A stretch of 64,000 nucleotides of DNA from the NCBI GenBank assembly GCA_003001795.1, contig PVNI01000001.1, forward strand, positions 620,001-684,000, given 5' to 3'. Positions 31,381 to 40,379 of this stretch are shown in pieces. The position numbers were made by a program, and so were the translations under genes. A model generated the notes under the pieces. The model did not search any database, had not been told where the DNA came from, and worked only from the letters and a program-made list of their open reading frames with translations. Within the stretch, counting starts at the first letter, position 1. Each line of letters starts with the position of its first letter. This DNA comes from Actinomadura viridilutea (GTDB lineage: Bacteria > Actinomycetota > Actinomycetes > Streptosporangiales > Streptosporangiaceae).

Positions 31381-32286
31381 TCAGGCCGCCGCGGCGCGGC
31401 GCGAGGGCCAGCGGCGCGGGTCGCGCAGCCCGATCAGGCCGCGGCTCACGTCGTAGCCCTCGGCGGCCAGGCGCCGCCGGGCGCGCTCCAGCATGTCCCG
31501 GGTGGGCTTGGCGAAGGCGTAGTCGTGCAGCCGTTCGGGCAGCGCGTTCATCGCCAGGCGGAACGAGCGCAGCGCGGCGGTGACGGCGGCCTGCGGCACC
31601 TCGGGCAGGATCCCGTACATGGCGCGGGCCCAGTCCGGCAGCGCGTAATAGCACAGCGCGCCGAACGGGAAGTAGCCCGGCTTCCCGGCGTTGAGGAACT
31701 TCAGGTTGTCCGGCAGGCGCGGCCACAGCAGGAACCGCACCGTGGCCCTCGCCTCCTCGGTGGCCCGCAGCCGCGGCCGCATCTCGGCGAAGTACGCCTC
31801 CATCTCGGCCACGCTGCCGGGCACCTCGTCGGCGCGCAGGCCCACGAAGGTCGCGGTGCGGCGCTGCTCGTCCAGGTACCGGTCGGCCATCGCGTCCGTC
31901 AGCGGCAGCCCGGCGCGGCGCGCCACCTCCAGGTAGGAGTACACCTCGGCGCAGTGCACCCACAGCAGCAGCTCCGGCTGGTCGAGCCGCTCCCGCCTCC
32001 CGGTGTCGTGATCGAGGACGCGCAGGCTGCGGTGGATGCGGCGGACCCGGGCGGCCAGCGCGTCGATCTCCTCGGGGCTGCCGAACGTCGCGGTCCCGAC
32101 GAAGTCGGCGGTGCGCTGCAGGCGGCCGATCGGGTCCTCCTGGAAGGTCGAGTTCTGCCACACGCCCCACATGGCCACCGGGTGCAGGGCCTGCAGCATG
32201 AGGCTGCGCACCCCGCCCACCCACATGGTGCGGTCGAGGTGCACCCGCCACGTCACGCTCTCCGGGGGCTGGACGGTCGCCGCCAT
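31381..32286 (-). CDS. DUF2236 (oxygenase MpaB/Lcp-like) protein
   Basis: 301 residues from ATG 32286. Matches the MpaB/latex-clearing-protein superfamily: VHLDRTMWVGGVRSLMLQALHPVAMWGVWQNSTFQEDPIGRLQRTADFV, with the conserved His in the ALHPVAM helix, then VRRIHRSLR and LLWVHCAEVYSYL. Relatives are b-type haem proteins that oxidise polymers or hydrophobic substrates. Biochemical role here unknown. It is convergent with the nuclease gene. Confidence 0.82.
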   Translation of the reverse strand: MAATVQPPESVTWRVHLDRTMWVGGVRSLMLQALHPVAMWGVWQNSTFQEDPIGRLQRTADFVGTATFGSPEEIDALAARVRRIHRSLRVLDHDTGRRERLDQPELLLWVHCAEVYSYLEVARRAGLPLTDAMADRYLDEQRRTATFVGLRADEVPGSVAEMEAYFAEMRPRLRATEEARATVRFLLWPRLPDNLKFLNAGKPGYFPFGALCYYALPDWARAMYGILPEVPQAAVTAALRSFRLAMNALPERLHDYAFAKPTRDMLERARRRLAAEGYDVSRGLIGLRDPRRWPSRRAAAA

Positions 32287-32442
32287 ACGCCACCTCGCGC
32301 GGGCTCGCCACGGATGAGACGAACGAAAGTAAGTGTGTCATTACATCCGCGGGGACGACAGACCCGTGTGACGAGGCTCACCGCCCCCTCACAACGACCC
32401 GGTCACAGCGCCCCGGTCACCGACCCCGTGACAGCGACCCCG

Positions 32443-33330
32443 TCACAGCGAGCGGCAGCTGCGCTCGGACCGGTTCCAGAAGTCGGTGAGGGCGCCCGCG
32501 GTGGTCTCCGGCGCCTCCACGGCCGGCGAATGCGCGGCGCCGGGGATGACGACCTTGGCCGCGTCGAGGCGCTCGGCCATGGCGGCCTGCTCGGGCGGCT
32601 CCCACACGTCGTCGTCCTCGCCGTACAGCACCAGGATCGGCAGTCCGGCGTCGTCCGCGGCCTTGGCCAGCTCGTCCACGCGGTCGGGGGCCGACAGCAG
32701 CTCGGCCGCCATGGCGCGCAGGCCCAGCTCGCAGTTGCCGAGCGTGCGCGCCTTCAGAAAGTCGATGATCTCCGGGGCGAGACCCCGCGCGCGGGCGTCC
32801 GGTTCCAGGGTGAGCGACCAGATGCGGTCCATGCCGAGCTGCGGGATCGCCTCCATCAGCGCCCGCGCCTTGGCCGCCGACGGGCCGCCCACACTGGCCG
32901 GACCCGAGCTCATCAGCGTGTACGACATCAGCCGCACCTGCCCCGACAGGACCGTCTCGCGGGTGACCAGGCCGCCGAACGAGTGGCCGACCAGGTGCAC
33001 CGGATCGGGGCCGAGGGCCTGCACCAGCGAGGCGACGTCCTCGCCGAGCGCGCCGCAGGTGTACCGGGACGGGTCGTCGCAGCCGGGGGACTCGTACTGC
33101 CCCCGCATGTCGATGGCCACCACGCGGCGCCGCCCGGCGTCGGCCAGGGGCTGCAGGATGGCGAGGAAGTCCTCCTTGCTGCCGGTGTAGCCCGGGACCA
33201 GCAGGGCGGGACAGCGTTCCGGTACGCCCGAGCCCGGCAGGCCCTCGAGGGCGGCGAACCTGCCTCGGGGAGTCTCGACGTACGTCCTGTGCACGTTCGG
33301 GGGCAGGGTCAGGAACCGGGGCGTACTCAC
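32443..33330 (-). CDS. Alpha/beta hydrolase
   Basis: 295 residues from GTG 33330; the longer frame to 33420 runs into the divergent promoter. Catalytic triad: nucleophile Ser in HLVGHSFGGLV, Asp in VLYGEDDDVWEP and His in IPGAAHSPAVE. The oxyanion strand is LLVPGYTGSKEDF. A TAGTAT hexamer 11 bases before the GTG may be its promoter. Substrate class (ester or lactone) cannot be told. It diverges from the GDPD gene. Confidence 0.88.
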   Translation of the reverse strand: MSTPRFLTLPPNVHRTYVETPRGRFAALEGLPGSGVPERCPALLVPGYTGSKEDFLAILQPLADAGRRRVVAIDMRGQYESPGCDDPSRYTCGALGEDVASLVQALGPDPVHLVGHSFGGLVTRETVLSGQVRLMSYTLMSSGPASVGGPSAAKARALMEAIPQLGMDRIWSLTLEPDARARGLAPEIIDFLKARTLGNCELGLRAMAAELLSAPDRVDELAKAADDAGLPILVLYGEDDDVWEPPEQAAMAERLDAAKVVIPGAAHSPAVEAPETTAGALTDFWNRSERSCRSL

Positions 33331-33386
33331 AGGTCGCCACCATACTAAATATGCAGTCCGGAACACCGGTGAAGGGTGTTCGGTGG

Positions 33387-33392
33387 TAGCGT
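33387..33392 (+). promoter_or_regulatory. Leaderless-type -10 element of the GDPD gene
   Basis: TAGCGT seven bases before GTG 33400. Confidence 0.4.
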
Positions 33393-33399
33393 CACCGTC

Positions 33400-34089
33400 G
33401 TGACGGCCATTTCTGCGCACCGCCGGGACGCGGCGGGCCTGACGGGTCTGCGGACGGCCATCGCCTCAGGTGCAGACTACGTCGAACTGGACGTGCGCCG
33501 CACCGCCGACGGCGAACTGGTCGTCCACCACGACCGGACCGTGGCCGGGCTGCCGCTGAGCCGATGCACCTACGCCCGCGTGCGCGCGCTGGCGCCGCGC
33601 CCGGTGCCCCGGTACGCCGACGCCCTCGACATGATCGCCGGCCGTTCCTTCGGCCACCTCGACCTCAAGGAGCACGGCTGCGAGCACGAGGCGGTCGCGC
33701 TCGCCCTGGACGTGCTCGGCCCGGGCCGGTTCCTGGTCACCACCCGCGAACCCGACTCCGTCGCCCTGATCAAGGACGCGTACCCCACCGTGACCACGGC
33801 CCTGTCGGTGGGCCGCGGCCTGTGGGAGCGCGGCGCCGTCGGCGACTTCGCGCCGGTGCGTCCGCTGCTGGACTCGGGCGCCGACATGGTCGCCCTCAAC
33901 CACCGGCTCGCCCGCGTCGGCGTGCTGCGCCAGTGCGCCCGCGCCGGGGTGCCGGCCATGGTCTGGACGGTCAACGCCCGTCCGCTCCTGCGCCGCTTCC
34001 TCGCCGACCCCCGGGTCGCCGTGATCGTCACCGACCATCCGCACACCGCGCTGCGGCTCCGCGACGCCCACGGGCGTCGCCGAGGGTGA
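33400..34089 (+). CDS. Glycerophosphodiester phosphodiesterase family protein
   Basis: 229 residues from GTG 33400. TIM-barrel GDPD: AHRR near 6-9, ADYVELDVRRTADGELVVHHDRTV with the E-x-D metal pair and catalytic His, LDLKEHG, and the C-terminal MVWTVNARPLLRRFL...IVTDHP. The usual N-terminal HRG-(x)-PENT loop is shortened and changed (HRRDAAGLTGL), so substrate binding may differ. Enzymes of this family release sn-glycerol-3-phosphate from phospholipid-derived diesters. Convergent with the helicase gene. Confidence 0.85.
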   Translation: MTAISAHRRDAAGLTGLRTAIASGADYVELDVRRTADGELVVHHDRTVAGLPLSRCTYARVRALAPRPVPRYADALDMIAGRSFGHLDLKEHGCEHEAVALALDVLGPGRFLVTTREPDSVALIKDAYPTVTTALSVGRGLWERGAVGDFAPVRPLLDSGADMVALNHRLARVGVLRQCARAGVPAMVWTVNARPLLRRFLADPRVAVIVTDHPHTALRLRDAHGRRRG

Positions 34090-34102
34090 GCCCGGCGGCG
34101 CC

Positions 34103-34166
34103 GTCAGGCGGTCTGCGTGGTCTCGTCAGGCGGTCTGCGCGGTCGTCAGGCGGTCTGCGTGGTGTC
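34103..34166. repeat. Three tandem copies of a 20-22-bp unit at the end of the helicase gene
   Basis: Units begin GTCAGGCGGTCTGCG at 34103, 34125 and 34145. The third codes the helicase C-terminus (T-T-Q-T-A) and holds its stop codon (34146-34148, minus strand). Confidence 0.88.
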
Positions 34167-35675
34167 GTCGGCGGCGACGGGCTTGCCGCCGCGGGTGCGG
34201 CGGCGGCGACGGCGGGTGCGGCGGCGCTCGGTGGCCACGGCGTTCACCACGGTGTCCGCCGCGCCCTCCGCCGCGTCGCCGGACCGGTCGGACGCGGGCC
34301 GCTCGGCGGACGCGGAGGCGTCCTCGGGCCGTCCCGCCCTGTCGACCGGCTTGCCGCCGCGGGTGCGGACCCGGTTGCGCTTGCGGCGCGGCCGCCGGCG
34401 TTCGCGGTCGCGCACCGCGGAGCGGGCGCGGCCGGTCTCGCCGATGTCCTCCAGCTCCTCGGCGGCCAGCCCGGCCCGCTCGCCGCGCTGCTCCTTGGGC
34501 AGCGTCCCGGTGGCGTCCTTCGGGATGCCGAGGGACTCGTAGAGGTGGTCGGAGGTGGAGTAGGTCTCCTGCGGCGCGCCGAACGACAGCCCCAGCGTGC
34601 TGTTGATCAGCTTCCAGCGCGGCAGCTCCGCCCAGTCCACCAGGGTCACGGCCGTGCCGGTGCGGCCCGCGCGGCCGGTGCGGCCGATGCGGTGCACGTA
34701 GGTGTCGGCGCTGTCAGGGCACTCGTAGTTGACCACGTGGGTGACGTCGTCGACGTCCAGCCCGCGCGCCGCCACGTCCGTGGCCACCAGCACGTCGATC
34801 TTGCCGTTGCGGAACGCGCGCAGCGCCCGCTCCCGCTGGCCCTGGCCGAGGTCGCCGTGCACGGCCGCGACCGCGAAGCCGCGGCGCGCCAGGTCGGCGG
34901 CCACCCGGTCGCAGGTCCGCTTGGTCTGGCAGAACACCATGGTCAGCCCGCGGCCCTCGGCCTGCAGCACGCGCGCCAGCACCTCGGGGCGGTCCAGCTG
35001 GTGGGTCTGCCAGACGTGCTGGACGACCTGCGGCGCCGGCTCCGGCTCGGTGTGCGCCTCGGCCCGGACGTTGGTGGGGCGGCGCAGGTAGCGGCGCGAC
35101 AGCGCGACGATCTCGCCGGGCATGGTCGCCGAGAACAGCATGGTCTGCCGGCTCTCCGGCAGCAGGTCGACGATGCGCTCGATGTCGGGCAGGAACCCCA
35201 GGTCGAGCATGCGGTCGGCCTCGTCCAGCACCAGCACGTCGATGCGGGACAGGTCCAGATGCCGCTGCTTGACCAGGTCCAGCAGCCGTCCCGGAGTGCC
35301 GACCACGACGTCGACGCCCTCGCGCAGCGCCTCGATCTGCGGCTCGTAGGCCCGGCCGCCGTACACGGCCAGCACCCGGGTGCCCAGTTTGCCGCCCGCG
35401 ACGAGCAGGTCGTCGGTGACCTGCAGGGCCAGCTCGCGGGTGGGGGTCAGCACCAGCCCGCGCGGGCGGGTGCCGCCGTGCTCGATGCGCTGCAGCAGCG
35501 CCACGCCGAACGCCAGCGTCTTGCCGGTGCCGGTGCGGGCCTGTCCGATGATGTCGTGCCCGCCCAGCGCGATCGGCAGGGCGAGCTCTTGGATGGGAAA
35601 CGCGTCGACGATGCCCTCGGCGGCGAGGGCATCGGCGATCTCGGGGACGACCCCGAGTTCATGGAACGTAGTCAG
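34146..35675 (-). CDS. DEAD-box RNA helicase, probable CTG start
   Basis: About 509 residues. The first standard start codon (35504) lies inside the helicase core; the preceding in-frame sequence codes T-T-F-H-E-L-G-V-V-P-E-I, FPIQELALP (Q motif) and GQARTGTGKT (motif I), so translation must begin upstream. CTG 35675, nine bases after GGAGG, gives the family N-terminus (M-T-T-F). Motifs: PTRELALQ, VVGTPGR, VLDEADRM, FSATMP, DVAARGLD, HRIGRTGR. The C-terminal tail is Arg-rich with two RTRGGKPV blocks. Remodels RNA; homologue of RhlE (Rv3211). Confidence 0.9.
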   Translation of the reverse strand: MTTFHELGVVPEIADALAAEGIVDAFPIQELALPIALGGHDIIGQARTGTGKTLAFGVALLQRIEHGGTRPRGLVLTPTRELALQVTDDLLVAGGKLGTRVLAVYGGRAYEPQIEALREGVDVVVGTPGRLLDLVKQRHLDLSRIDVLVLDEADRMLDLGFLPDIERIVDLLPESRQTMLFSATMPGEIVALSRRYLRRPTNVRAEAHTEPEPAPQVVQHVWQTHQLDRPEVLARVLQAEGRGLTMVFCQTKRTCDRVAADLARRGFAVAAVHGDLGQGQRERALRAFRNGKIDVLVATDVAARGLDVDDVTHVVNYECPDSADTYVHRIGRTGRAGRTGTAVTLVDWAELPRWKLINSTLGLSFGAPQETYSTSDHLYESLGIPKDATGTLPKEQRGERAGLAAEELEDIGETGRARSAVRDRERRRPRRKRNRVRTRGGKPVDRAGRPEDASASAERPASDRSGDAAEGAADTVVNAVATERRRTRRRRRRTRGGKPVAADDTTQTA

Positions 35676-36087
35676 GGCTTCCAGCCTCCAAAGTGCGGGG
35701 TCGACGCTCGCTCGCGCGGCGCAGCTGCAGATGCCACGATGCGCACCGGCCGGGCGGCGCCCCGCCGGTCGTGTCGCGTGGCCGCGCGCTCGCGCGGGAG
35801 GGACCAGCCGTCAGTCAAAACTTCCCCGGTGACCGCGTCAGGGGTCTGCGCAGTCACTCGCTGTGGCTGCGTGCGGTCACTCTCCGCGACGCAGTGTACC
35901 GACCATGGTTTCGCTACACCAATAGCCGAACTGCAGTGGCAACGCCGCCCGGGCCCGTGGTATTCCCGGGTCGTCCGGCATCGTCCAAGATCGGAGCCGT
36001 CTCCGGCCGGGCGGGTGCCCGAGATGGCCAGGAGAGGCCACGTGCGGCCGCGGGCCGGACGGCCGGGGCGGCGGGCCGGCGGAGCCG
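35676..36087. other. Long gene-free region upstream of the DEAD-box helicase
   Basis: About 410 bases without a supported ORF, between the helicase start and the end of the GlsB gene. The middle (35880-35940) is clearly AT-richer than the flanks (GTGTACCGACCATGGTTTCGCTACACC) and is the best place for a promoter. If transcription starts there, the helicase mRNA has a leader of about 200 nt, as seen for cold-regulated RNA helicases. Confidence 0.5.
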
Positions 36088-36372
36088 TCAAAAGGTGCGC
36101 CGCCGCGGGCCCCACGACCGGCCGCCACCGCCGCCGGAGAAGGCCCCCGTGATCAGCGCCACCGCCACCGCGGCGATCACCACCGCGAAGATGAAGGCGA
36201 CCACCGATCCGGCGCCCAGGGCGTTGGACACCAGGCCGCCGAGGATCGCACCGGCGATCCCGACCAGGATCGTCAGGATGACGCCCATCGGGTTGCGCCC
36301 GGGCACCAGCAGCCTGGCGAGGGCGCCGATGACGGCGCCGACGACGATGAACCACAGGATCGTCGTGAGCAT
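36088..36372 (-). CDS. GlsB/YeaQ/YmgE-family small membrane protein
   Basis: 94 residues from ATG 36372. Three TM helices with the Gly-rich family pattern: LWFIVVGAVIGALARLLVPG, NPMGVILTILVGIAGAILGGLVSNAL, VVAFIFAVVIAAVAVALITG; a Gly/Arg tail follows. Relatives are general-stress membrane proteins of unknown mechanism. It stands between the helicase and DUF3107 genes in the same direction. Confidence 0.88.
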   Translation of the reverse strand: MLTTILWFIVVGAVIGALARLLVPGRNPMGVILTILVGIAGAILGGLVSNALGAGSVVAFIFAVVIAAVAVALITGAFSGGGGGRSWGPRRRTF

Positions 36373-36545
36373 TGTCGACCACCATTCCGTCGTTCGGGGC
36401 CGCGGCGAACGCGACCCGCAGTCGGTGGTCGATGTGCCCGCCATGAGCGAGATAAACAAAATGCCGGAGCCGGTGCGCGCGGAACGGGCGCCGGCGCCGC
36501 CGCGGCGCGCCGCGCGGCGCCCCGTCCCAGGGCCGCCGTCCGCGG

Positions 36546-36773
36546 CTACCGGGTGGCGAAGCCGACGGTGCGGTTCTCCTCCTCGCCGATCTCCAGGTAG
36601 CCGATCCGGTCGGCGGGGACGACGACCCGCCCGCCGCGCTGGTCCTTCAGCACGAGGACGCCGCCCTCCTCCGCCAGCGCGACGGTCAGCGCCTTCTGCA
36701 CCTCGTCGGCCGACTGCGCCGTCTCGACCACGAGCTCCTTGGGGACGGACTGGACGCCGATGCGAACCTGCAC
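36546..36773 (-). CDS. DUF3107 protein (TB9.4-like)
   Basis: 75 residues, MQVRIGVQSVPKELVVETAQSADEV..., matching actinobacterial DUF3107 (Rv3208A, TB9.4), a small alpha/beta protein with an ATP-binding-subunit-like appearance and no known function. Always found with the TetR gene upstream and near an RNA helicase, as here. Confidence 0.9.
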   Translation of the reverse strand: MQVRIGVQSVPKELVVETAQSADEVQKALTVALAEEGGVLVLKDQRGGRVVVPADRIGYLEIGEEENRTVGFATR

Positions 36774-36825
36774 GCGTTGCGCTCCCTGAGTGAGACGTCC
36801 TGAGTGAGACGTCGGATCGGTCGGA

Positions 36826-37449
36826 TCAGCTGGTGCGGGGGAAGCCGGAGATGCCGCGCCAGGCCAGGCGGGCGATGAGCTTCTCGGCGGTGTCCTTGGG
36901 GATGGCCCGGTGCTGCGACAGCCAGTACCGCGCGCTGACCTCGGCCATGCCGACCAGGCTCATGCCGAGCAGGTGCGCCTCGTCCGGCGGCGCGTCGGTG
37001 TCCTCGGCGATCACCTGGGCGATCATCTCGGCGCACTGCTGGTTGGTGCGCTCCACGCGGGCCCGCACCGGCGCCACGTTGCGCAGGTCCGACTCGAACA
37101 CCAGGCGGTACGCCTCGCCCTCGCCGGCCACGAAGTCGTAGAACGCGGCGATCACCGCCTGCACGCGCTGCTTGTTGTCCGTGGTGGACTCCAGCGCGTC
37201 GCGCACCGTGCGCACGAGGGCCTCGGCGTGCTCGTCCAGCAGGGCCAGGTATAGCTCGAGCTTGCCCGGGAAGTGCTGGTACAGCACGGGCTTGCTGACG
37301 CCGGCGCGCTCGGCGATCTCGTCCATCGCCGCGGCGTGGTAGCCCTGGGCGACGAACACCTCCTGGGCCGCCCCGAGCAGCTGTCTGCGGCGCGCCAGCC
37401 GCGGCAGCCGCGTGCCGCGGGGGCGTGCGTCCGGGGTCGCGGTCACCAC
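36826..37449 (-). CDS. TetR-family regulator (Rv3208-like)
   Basis: 207 residues from GTG 37449. HTH: RRRQLLGAAQEVFVAQGYHAAAMDEIAERAGVSKPVLYQHFPGKLELYLALL. The ligand domain matches the Rv3208 group by synteny with DUF3107. Two copies of ATCGTACGC occur upstream (37522-37530 and 37567-37575) and could be operators or promoter parts. The regulated genes are unknown. Confidence 0.9.
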   Translation of the reverse strand: MVTATPDARPRGTRLPRLARRRQLLGAAQEVFVAQGYHAAAMDEIAERAGVSKPVLYQHFPGKLELYLALLDEHAEALVRTVRDALESTTDNKQRVQAVIAAFYDFVAGEGEAYRLVFESDLRNVAPVRARVERTNQQCAEMIAQVIAEDTDAPPDEAHLLGMSLVGMAEVSARYWLSQHRAIPKDTAEKLIARLAWRGISGFPRTS

Positions 37450-37692
37450 ACTCTCCGATCACCGATCGTTGCGACGGCGGGGCGGCCCGCCCCGGAATCG
37501 TCGCCGGACGTTGATCCCATCATCGTACGCGCCGGTAACCACGGCGGTCACCACGACGCACGCACGATCGTACGCTCACTGGAACCTCCCGCTCGCTTCC
37601 ATGATTCCCCATTTCCGGGGCGCCGCCCCGCCGCGCCGCGCGCTCCGGCCGGCGCGGCCCGAGCGGTCCCGCGCCGACGGAGCCGGCCCGGT

Positions 37693-37887
37693 TCAGCGGT
37701 ATTCGTCCTCGTCGAACTCGACCTCGAGGCTCTGCTCGGTGGCGTCGGCCTCGTTGGCGTCCAGCGGCAGATGCGACGGCAGCACCGGCGCGTCCTCGTC
37801 CTCGCGGAGGGCCGCGCGCTGCTCGGCGGCGTCGGCCTCCGGCTCCTCGAAGCGCAGATCCGGCTCGGGGCCGTTGGTCTCGGTCAT
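37693..37887 (-). CDS. Small acidic protein with internal repeat
   Basis: 64 residues from ATG 37887, preceded by GGGAGGAG. It is rich in Asp and Glu and contains two related blocks (EEPEADAAEQ and DANEADATEQSLEV). Short proteins with E-A-D-(P)-A-D-A-x-E-Q repeats are widespread in actinobacteria but uncharacterised. Probably disordered. Confidence 0.7.
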   Translation of the reverse strand: MTETNGPEPDLRFEEPEADAAEQRAALREDEDAPVLPSHLPLDANEADATEQSLEVEFDEDEYR

Positions 37888-37963
37888 GGACGACTCCTCC
37901 CATCGATCCCCTGCGACATCCCCATCGCCGTCGCCATCGACATCGCCCGGTCGGACCTCGGCG

Positions 37964-39319
37964 TCACAGCCGTCCGGCCAGCTCGCGCAACGGCGCCTCC
38001 AGCGCCTCACCGAACGTCGGGAAGGCGTGCACGACGTCGGTGAGCACCCCGAGGGGCGTCTGCGCCCGGATGGCCAAGGCGATCTCGCTCATCCACTCCT
38101 CAGCGTAGAGCCCGACGGCGGCCGCGCCGATCAGCAGCCCGCGCGCACGGTCCGCGTACAGCTCGACACGGCCGCGGTCGTCGGCCTCGACCGCCGCGCG
38201 GGTGGTGGCCGCGAGGTCGTACCCGGCGGTGAGCAGGTCCATGCCGCGCTCCTCGGCCTGGGCGGGCGACAGGCCCACCGCGTAGACGGCCGGCGTGGTG
38301 TGCACGACGCGGGGGACGGCCCGGTAGTCGGCCTCGCGGCGCTTGCCGAGCACGTTGGAGACGACGACGCGGGCCTGGTAGCGGGCGGCGTGGGCGGTGC
38401 GCGCCACGCCCGTCACGTCGCCCGCGGCCCACACCCCGCCCTGCGGGGGCGTCTCCTGCTCGTCGTCGCCGAGCGCCACCGCGCAGGTCTCGTCCACCGG
38501 GAGCCCCTGGCCGGGCGCGACGGCGACGCCGAGCGTCTCCAGGCCGAGCCCGTCGACGCGGGGCCGCCGGCCGCACGCCAGGAGGATGCGGTCGGCCGCG
38601 AGCGCGCCGCCGTCCGCGAGCCACAGCCGCGCCCCCGCGCCCCCCTCGCCCCGCTCGACCCGCAGGACGTCGGCGCCGAGCCGCAGGTCGACGCCCATCC
38701 GGCGCAGCGCGTCGGCGAGGACCTCGCCGGTGAACGCCGCCTCGTCGGCCAGCAGCCGCCCGGCCGGCTCGACCAGCGTGACCTGCGAGCCGAACGCCGC
38801 GTACACCTGCGCCAGCTCGCAGCCGTCGGGGCCGCCGCCCAGCACCACCAGGCGGCGCGGCAGGTCCGGCACGGTGAGCGCCTCGTCGCTGGTCCAGACC
38901 GGGGCGTCGGCCAGGCCCGGCACGGCCGGGACGACCGGCTCGCTGCCGGTGCTGATCACCAGGTCGGTGCAGCGGTGCTCGACGCCGTCGACCTCGACCG
39001 TTCCAGGGCCCGTCACGCGGCCCCGGCCGCGCAGCACGGTCACGCCCTCCTCGGCCAGGCGCGCCACCGCGCGGTCGTCGTCCAGGTGCCCGGTGACCTC
39101 GTCGCGCCGCGCGATCGCCAGCTCCCACGTCTCGCCCCGCCGCGCCGACAGCAGCAGCGACTTGGACGGCACGCAGGCGAAGTACGGGGACTCGCCGCCG
39201 ACCAGCCGGTTCTCCACCAAGGCGACGTCGCGCCCGCTCTGGGCCAGTTCGGTCGCGACGAGGCCGCCCGCGGTGCCGCCCCCGAGCACCACGACGTCGT
39301 AGCGATGGTTCCGATCCAA
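37964..39319 (-). CDS. FAD/NAD(P) disulfide-reductase homologue with one active-site Cys missing
   Basis: 451 residues from TTG 39319, chosen because GGAGGG lies just upstream and the flavin motif begins seven residues later (YDVVVLGGGTAGGLVA). The NAD motif is VVLGGGPDGCELA, and AAGDVTG follows. The redox site normally C-x4-C reads GGESPYFACVPSK: the first Cys is Ser. The C-terminal His-Glu pair is kept (VHAFPTFGEALE). Relatives include mercuric and mycothione reductases. With a single Cys it may use a different thiol chemistry or act as a simple NAD(P)H oxidase. Confidence 0.85.
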   Translation of the reverse strand: MDRNHRYDVVVLGGGTAGGLVATELAQSGRDVALVENRLVGGESPYFACVPSKSLLLSARRGETWELAIARRDEVTGHLDDDRAVARLAEEGVTVLRGRGRVTGPGTVEVDGVEHRCTDLVISTGSEPVVPAVPGLADAPVWTSDEALTVPDLPRRLVVLGGGPDGCELAQVYAAFGSQVTLVEPAGRLLADEAAFTGEVLADALRRMGVDLRLGADVLRVERGEGGAGARLWLADGGALAADRILLACGRRPRVDGLGLETLGVAVAPGQGLPVDETCAVALGDDEQETPPQGGVWAAGDVTGVARTAHAARYQARVVVSNVLGKRREADYRAVPRVVHTTPAVYAVGLSPAQAEERGMDLLTAGYDLAATTRAAVEADDRGRVELYADRARGLLIGAAAVGLYAEEWMSEIALAIRAQTPLGVLTDVVHAFPTFGEALEAPLRELAGRL

Positions 39320-39479
39320 CGTGCATCCCTCCACGCCCGGTCTGGATGGCCCCCGTCCGCATCCATGGTGGCGGAATCCGGTATCCCTGCGTGCCGGTTC
39401 GAACACATACGGCTCACGGCCGGGCCCTCCGGGCGCGGGCGGCGGGACCGCCGACGACGGGGCGAGGGCTCCGGAGCGG

Positions 39480-40379
39480 CTAAGGGAGCGGCTGGCGGCG
39501 CTCCAGGAGCGGGGCGAGCAGGTCCCCGTGCTTGTCGGCGCGTTTCAGGACCTCGTCGGGGGTGAACGCCAGGTCGTCGGGGGCGCGGGCGTCCTCCAGC
39601 TCGTCCCAGGTGACCGGCGCCGACACCGACGGCGCGGACGCGGCGCGCAGCGAGTACGGCGCGACGGTCGTCTTGGCCGGGTTGTTCTGGCTCCAGTCGA
39701 CGAGCACCTTGCCCCGGCGCAGCCGCTTGTCCATCTTGCTGACCACCAGGTCGGGATGCGCGGACTCCAGGGTCTGCGCGGCCCGCTTGGCGTACGCGGA
39801 CGTGCGGTCGTCCTCCTTGATCGGCACGTACAGGTGCACGCCCTTCTTGCCGCTGGTCTTGGGGTAGGACTCCAGCTCGTCGGCGGCGAGCAGGTCGCGC
39901 AGCAGGCACGCCACCCGGCAGGCGTCGATGATCGTGGCGGGCGGGCCGGGGTCGAGGTCGAACACCATCAGGTCGGGCGCGTGCCGCTTGCCGCGGGGCC
40001 CGACCTTCCACTGCGGCACGTGCAGCTCCAGCGCGGCCAGGTTGACGCACCACATCAGCGTGGGCAGGTCGTCGACCACGATGTAGTCGACGGTGTCGCG
40101 GCCGCGCGAACTGCCGGGCGAGGACACCGTGACCGTGCGGATCCACTCGGGCGTGTACGAGGGGGTGTTCTTTTCGAAGAACGACTCGCCGTCCACGCCG
40201 TCCGGGTACCTGATGCGGGTCAGCGGACGGTCCTTCAGATGCGGCAGCAGCACCGGGGCGACGCGCGCGTAGTAGTCGAGGACCTCCCCCTTGCTGAACG
40301 CGGGGTACAGGTTCTTGTCCAGGTTGGACAGCCGCAGCTCGCGGCCCTGCACGTGCACGCCGAGCTTCTTAGCGGTCAC
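39480..40379 (-). CDS. LigD polymerase-domain protein (NHEJ primase-polymerase)
   Basis: 299 residues. Stand-alone LigD-POL/PrimPol domain: VQGRELRLSNLDKNLYPAFSKGEVLDYYARVAP, DNA-end-binding basic residues, PTLMWCVNLAALELHV and the catalytic acid pair in MVFDLDPGP; later VVSKMDKRLRRGKVLVDWSQN. It adds ribonucleotides or fills gaps at broken ends during non-homologous end joining. The start overlaps the ligase gene end by 11 bases, so both are made together. Confidence 0.92.
   Translation of the reverse strand: MTAKKLGVHVQGRELRLSNLDKNLYPAFSKGEVLDYYARVAPVLLPHLKDRPLTRIRYPDGVDGESFFEKNTPSYTPEWIRTVTVSSPGSSRGRDTVDYIVVDDLPTLMWCVNLAALELHVPQWKVGPRGKRHAPDLMVFDLDPGPPATIIDACRVACLLRDLLAADELESYPKTSGKKGVHLYVPIKEDDRTSAYAKRAAQTLESAHPDLVVSKMDKRLRRGKVLVDWSQNNPAKTTVAPYSLRAASAPSVSAPVTWDELEDARAPDDLAFTPDEVLKRADKHGDLLAPLLERRQPLP

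Noticed and set aside
34378..34420. Arg-rich stretches of the helicase tail as a separate small gene
   Set aside because: They continue in frame with the helicase and match the usual basic C-terminal tails of such RNA helicases.
37522..37575. Two ATCGTACGC copies upstream of the TetR gene as a sure operator
   Set aside because: Only a nine-base direct repeat 45 bases apart without dyad symmetry; kept as a remark in the gene entry.
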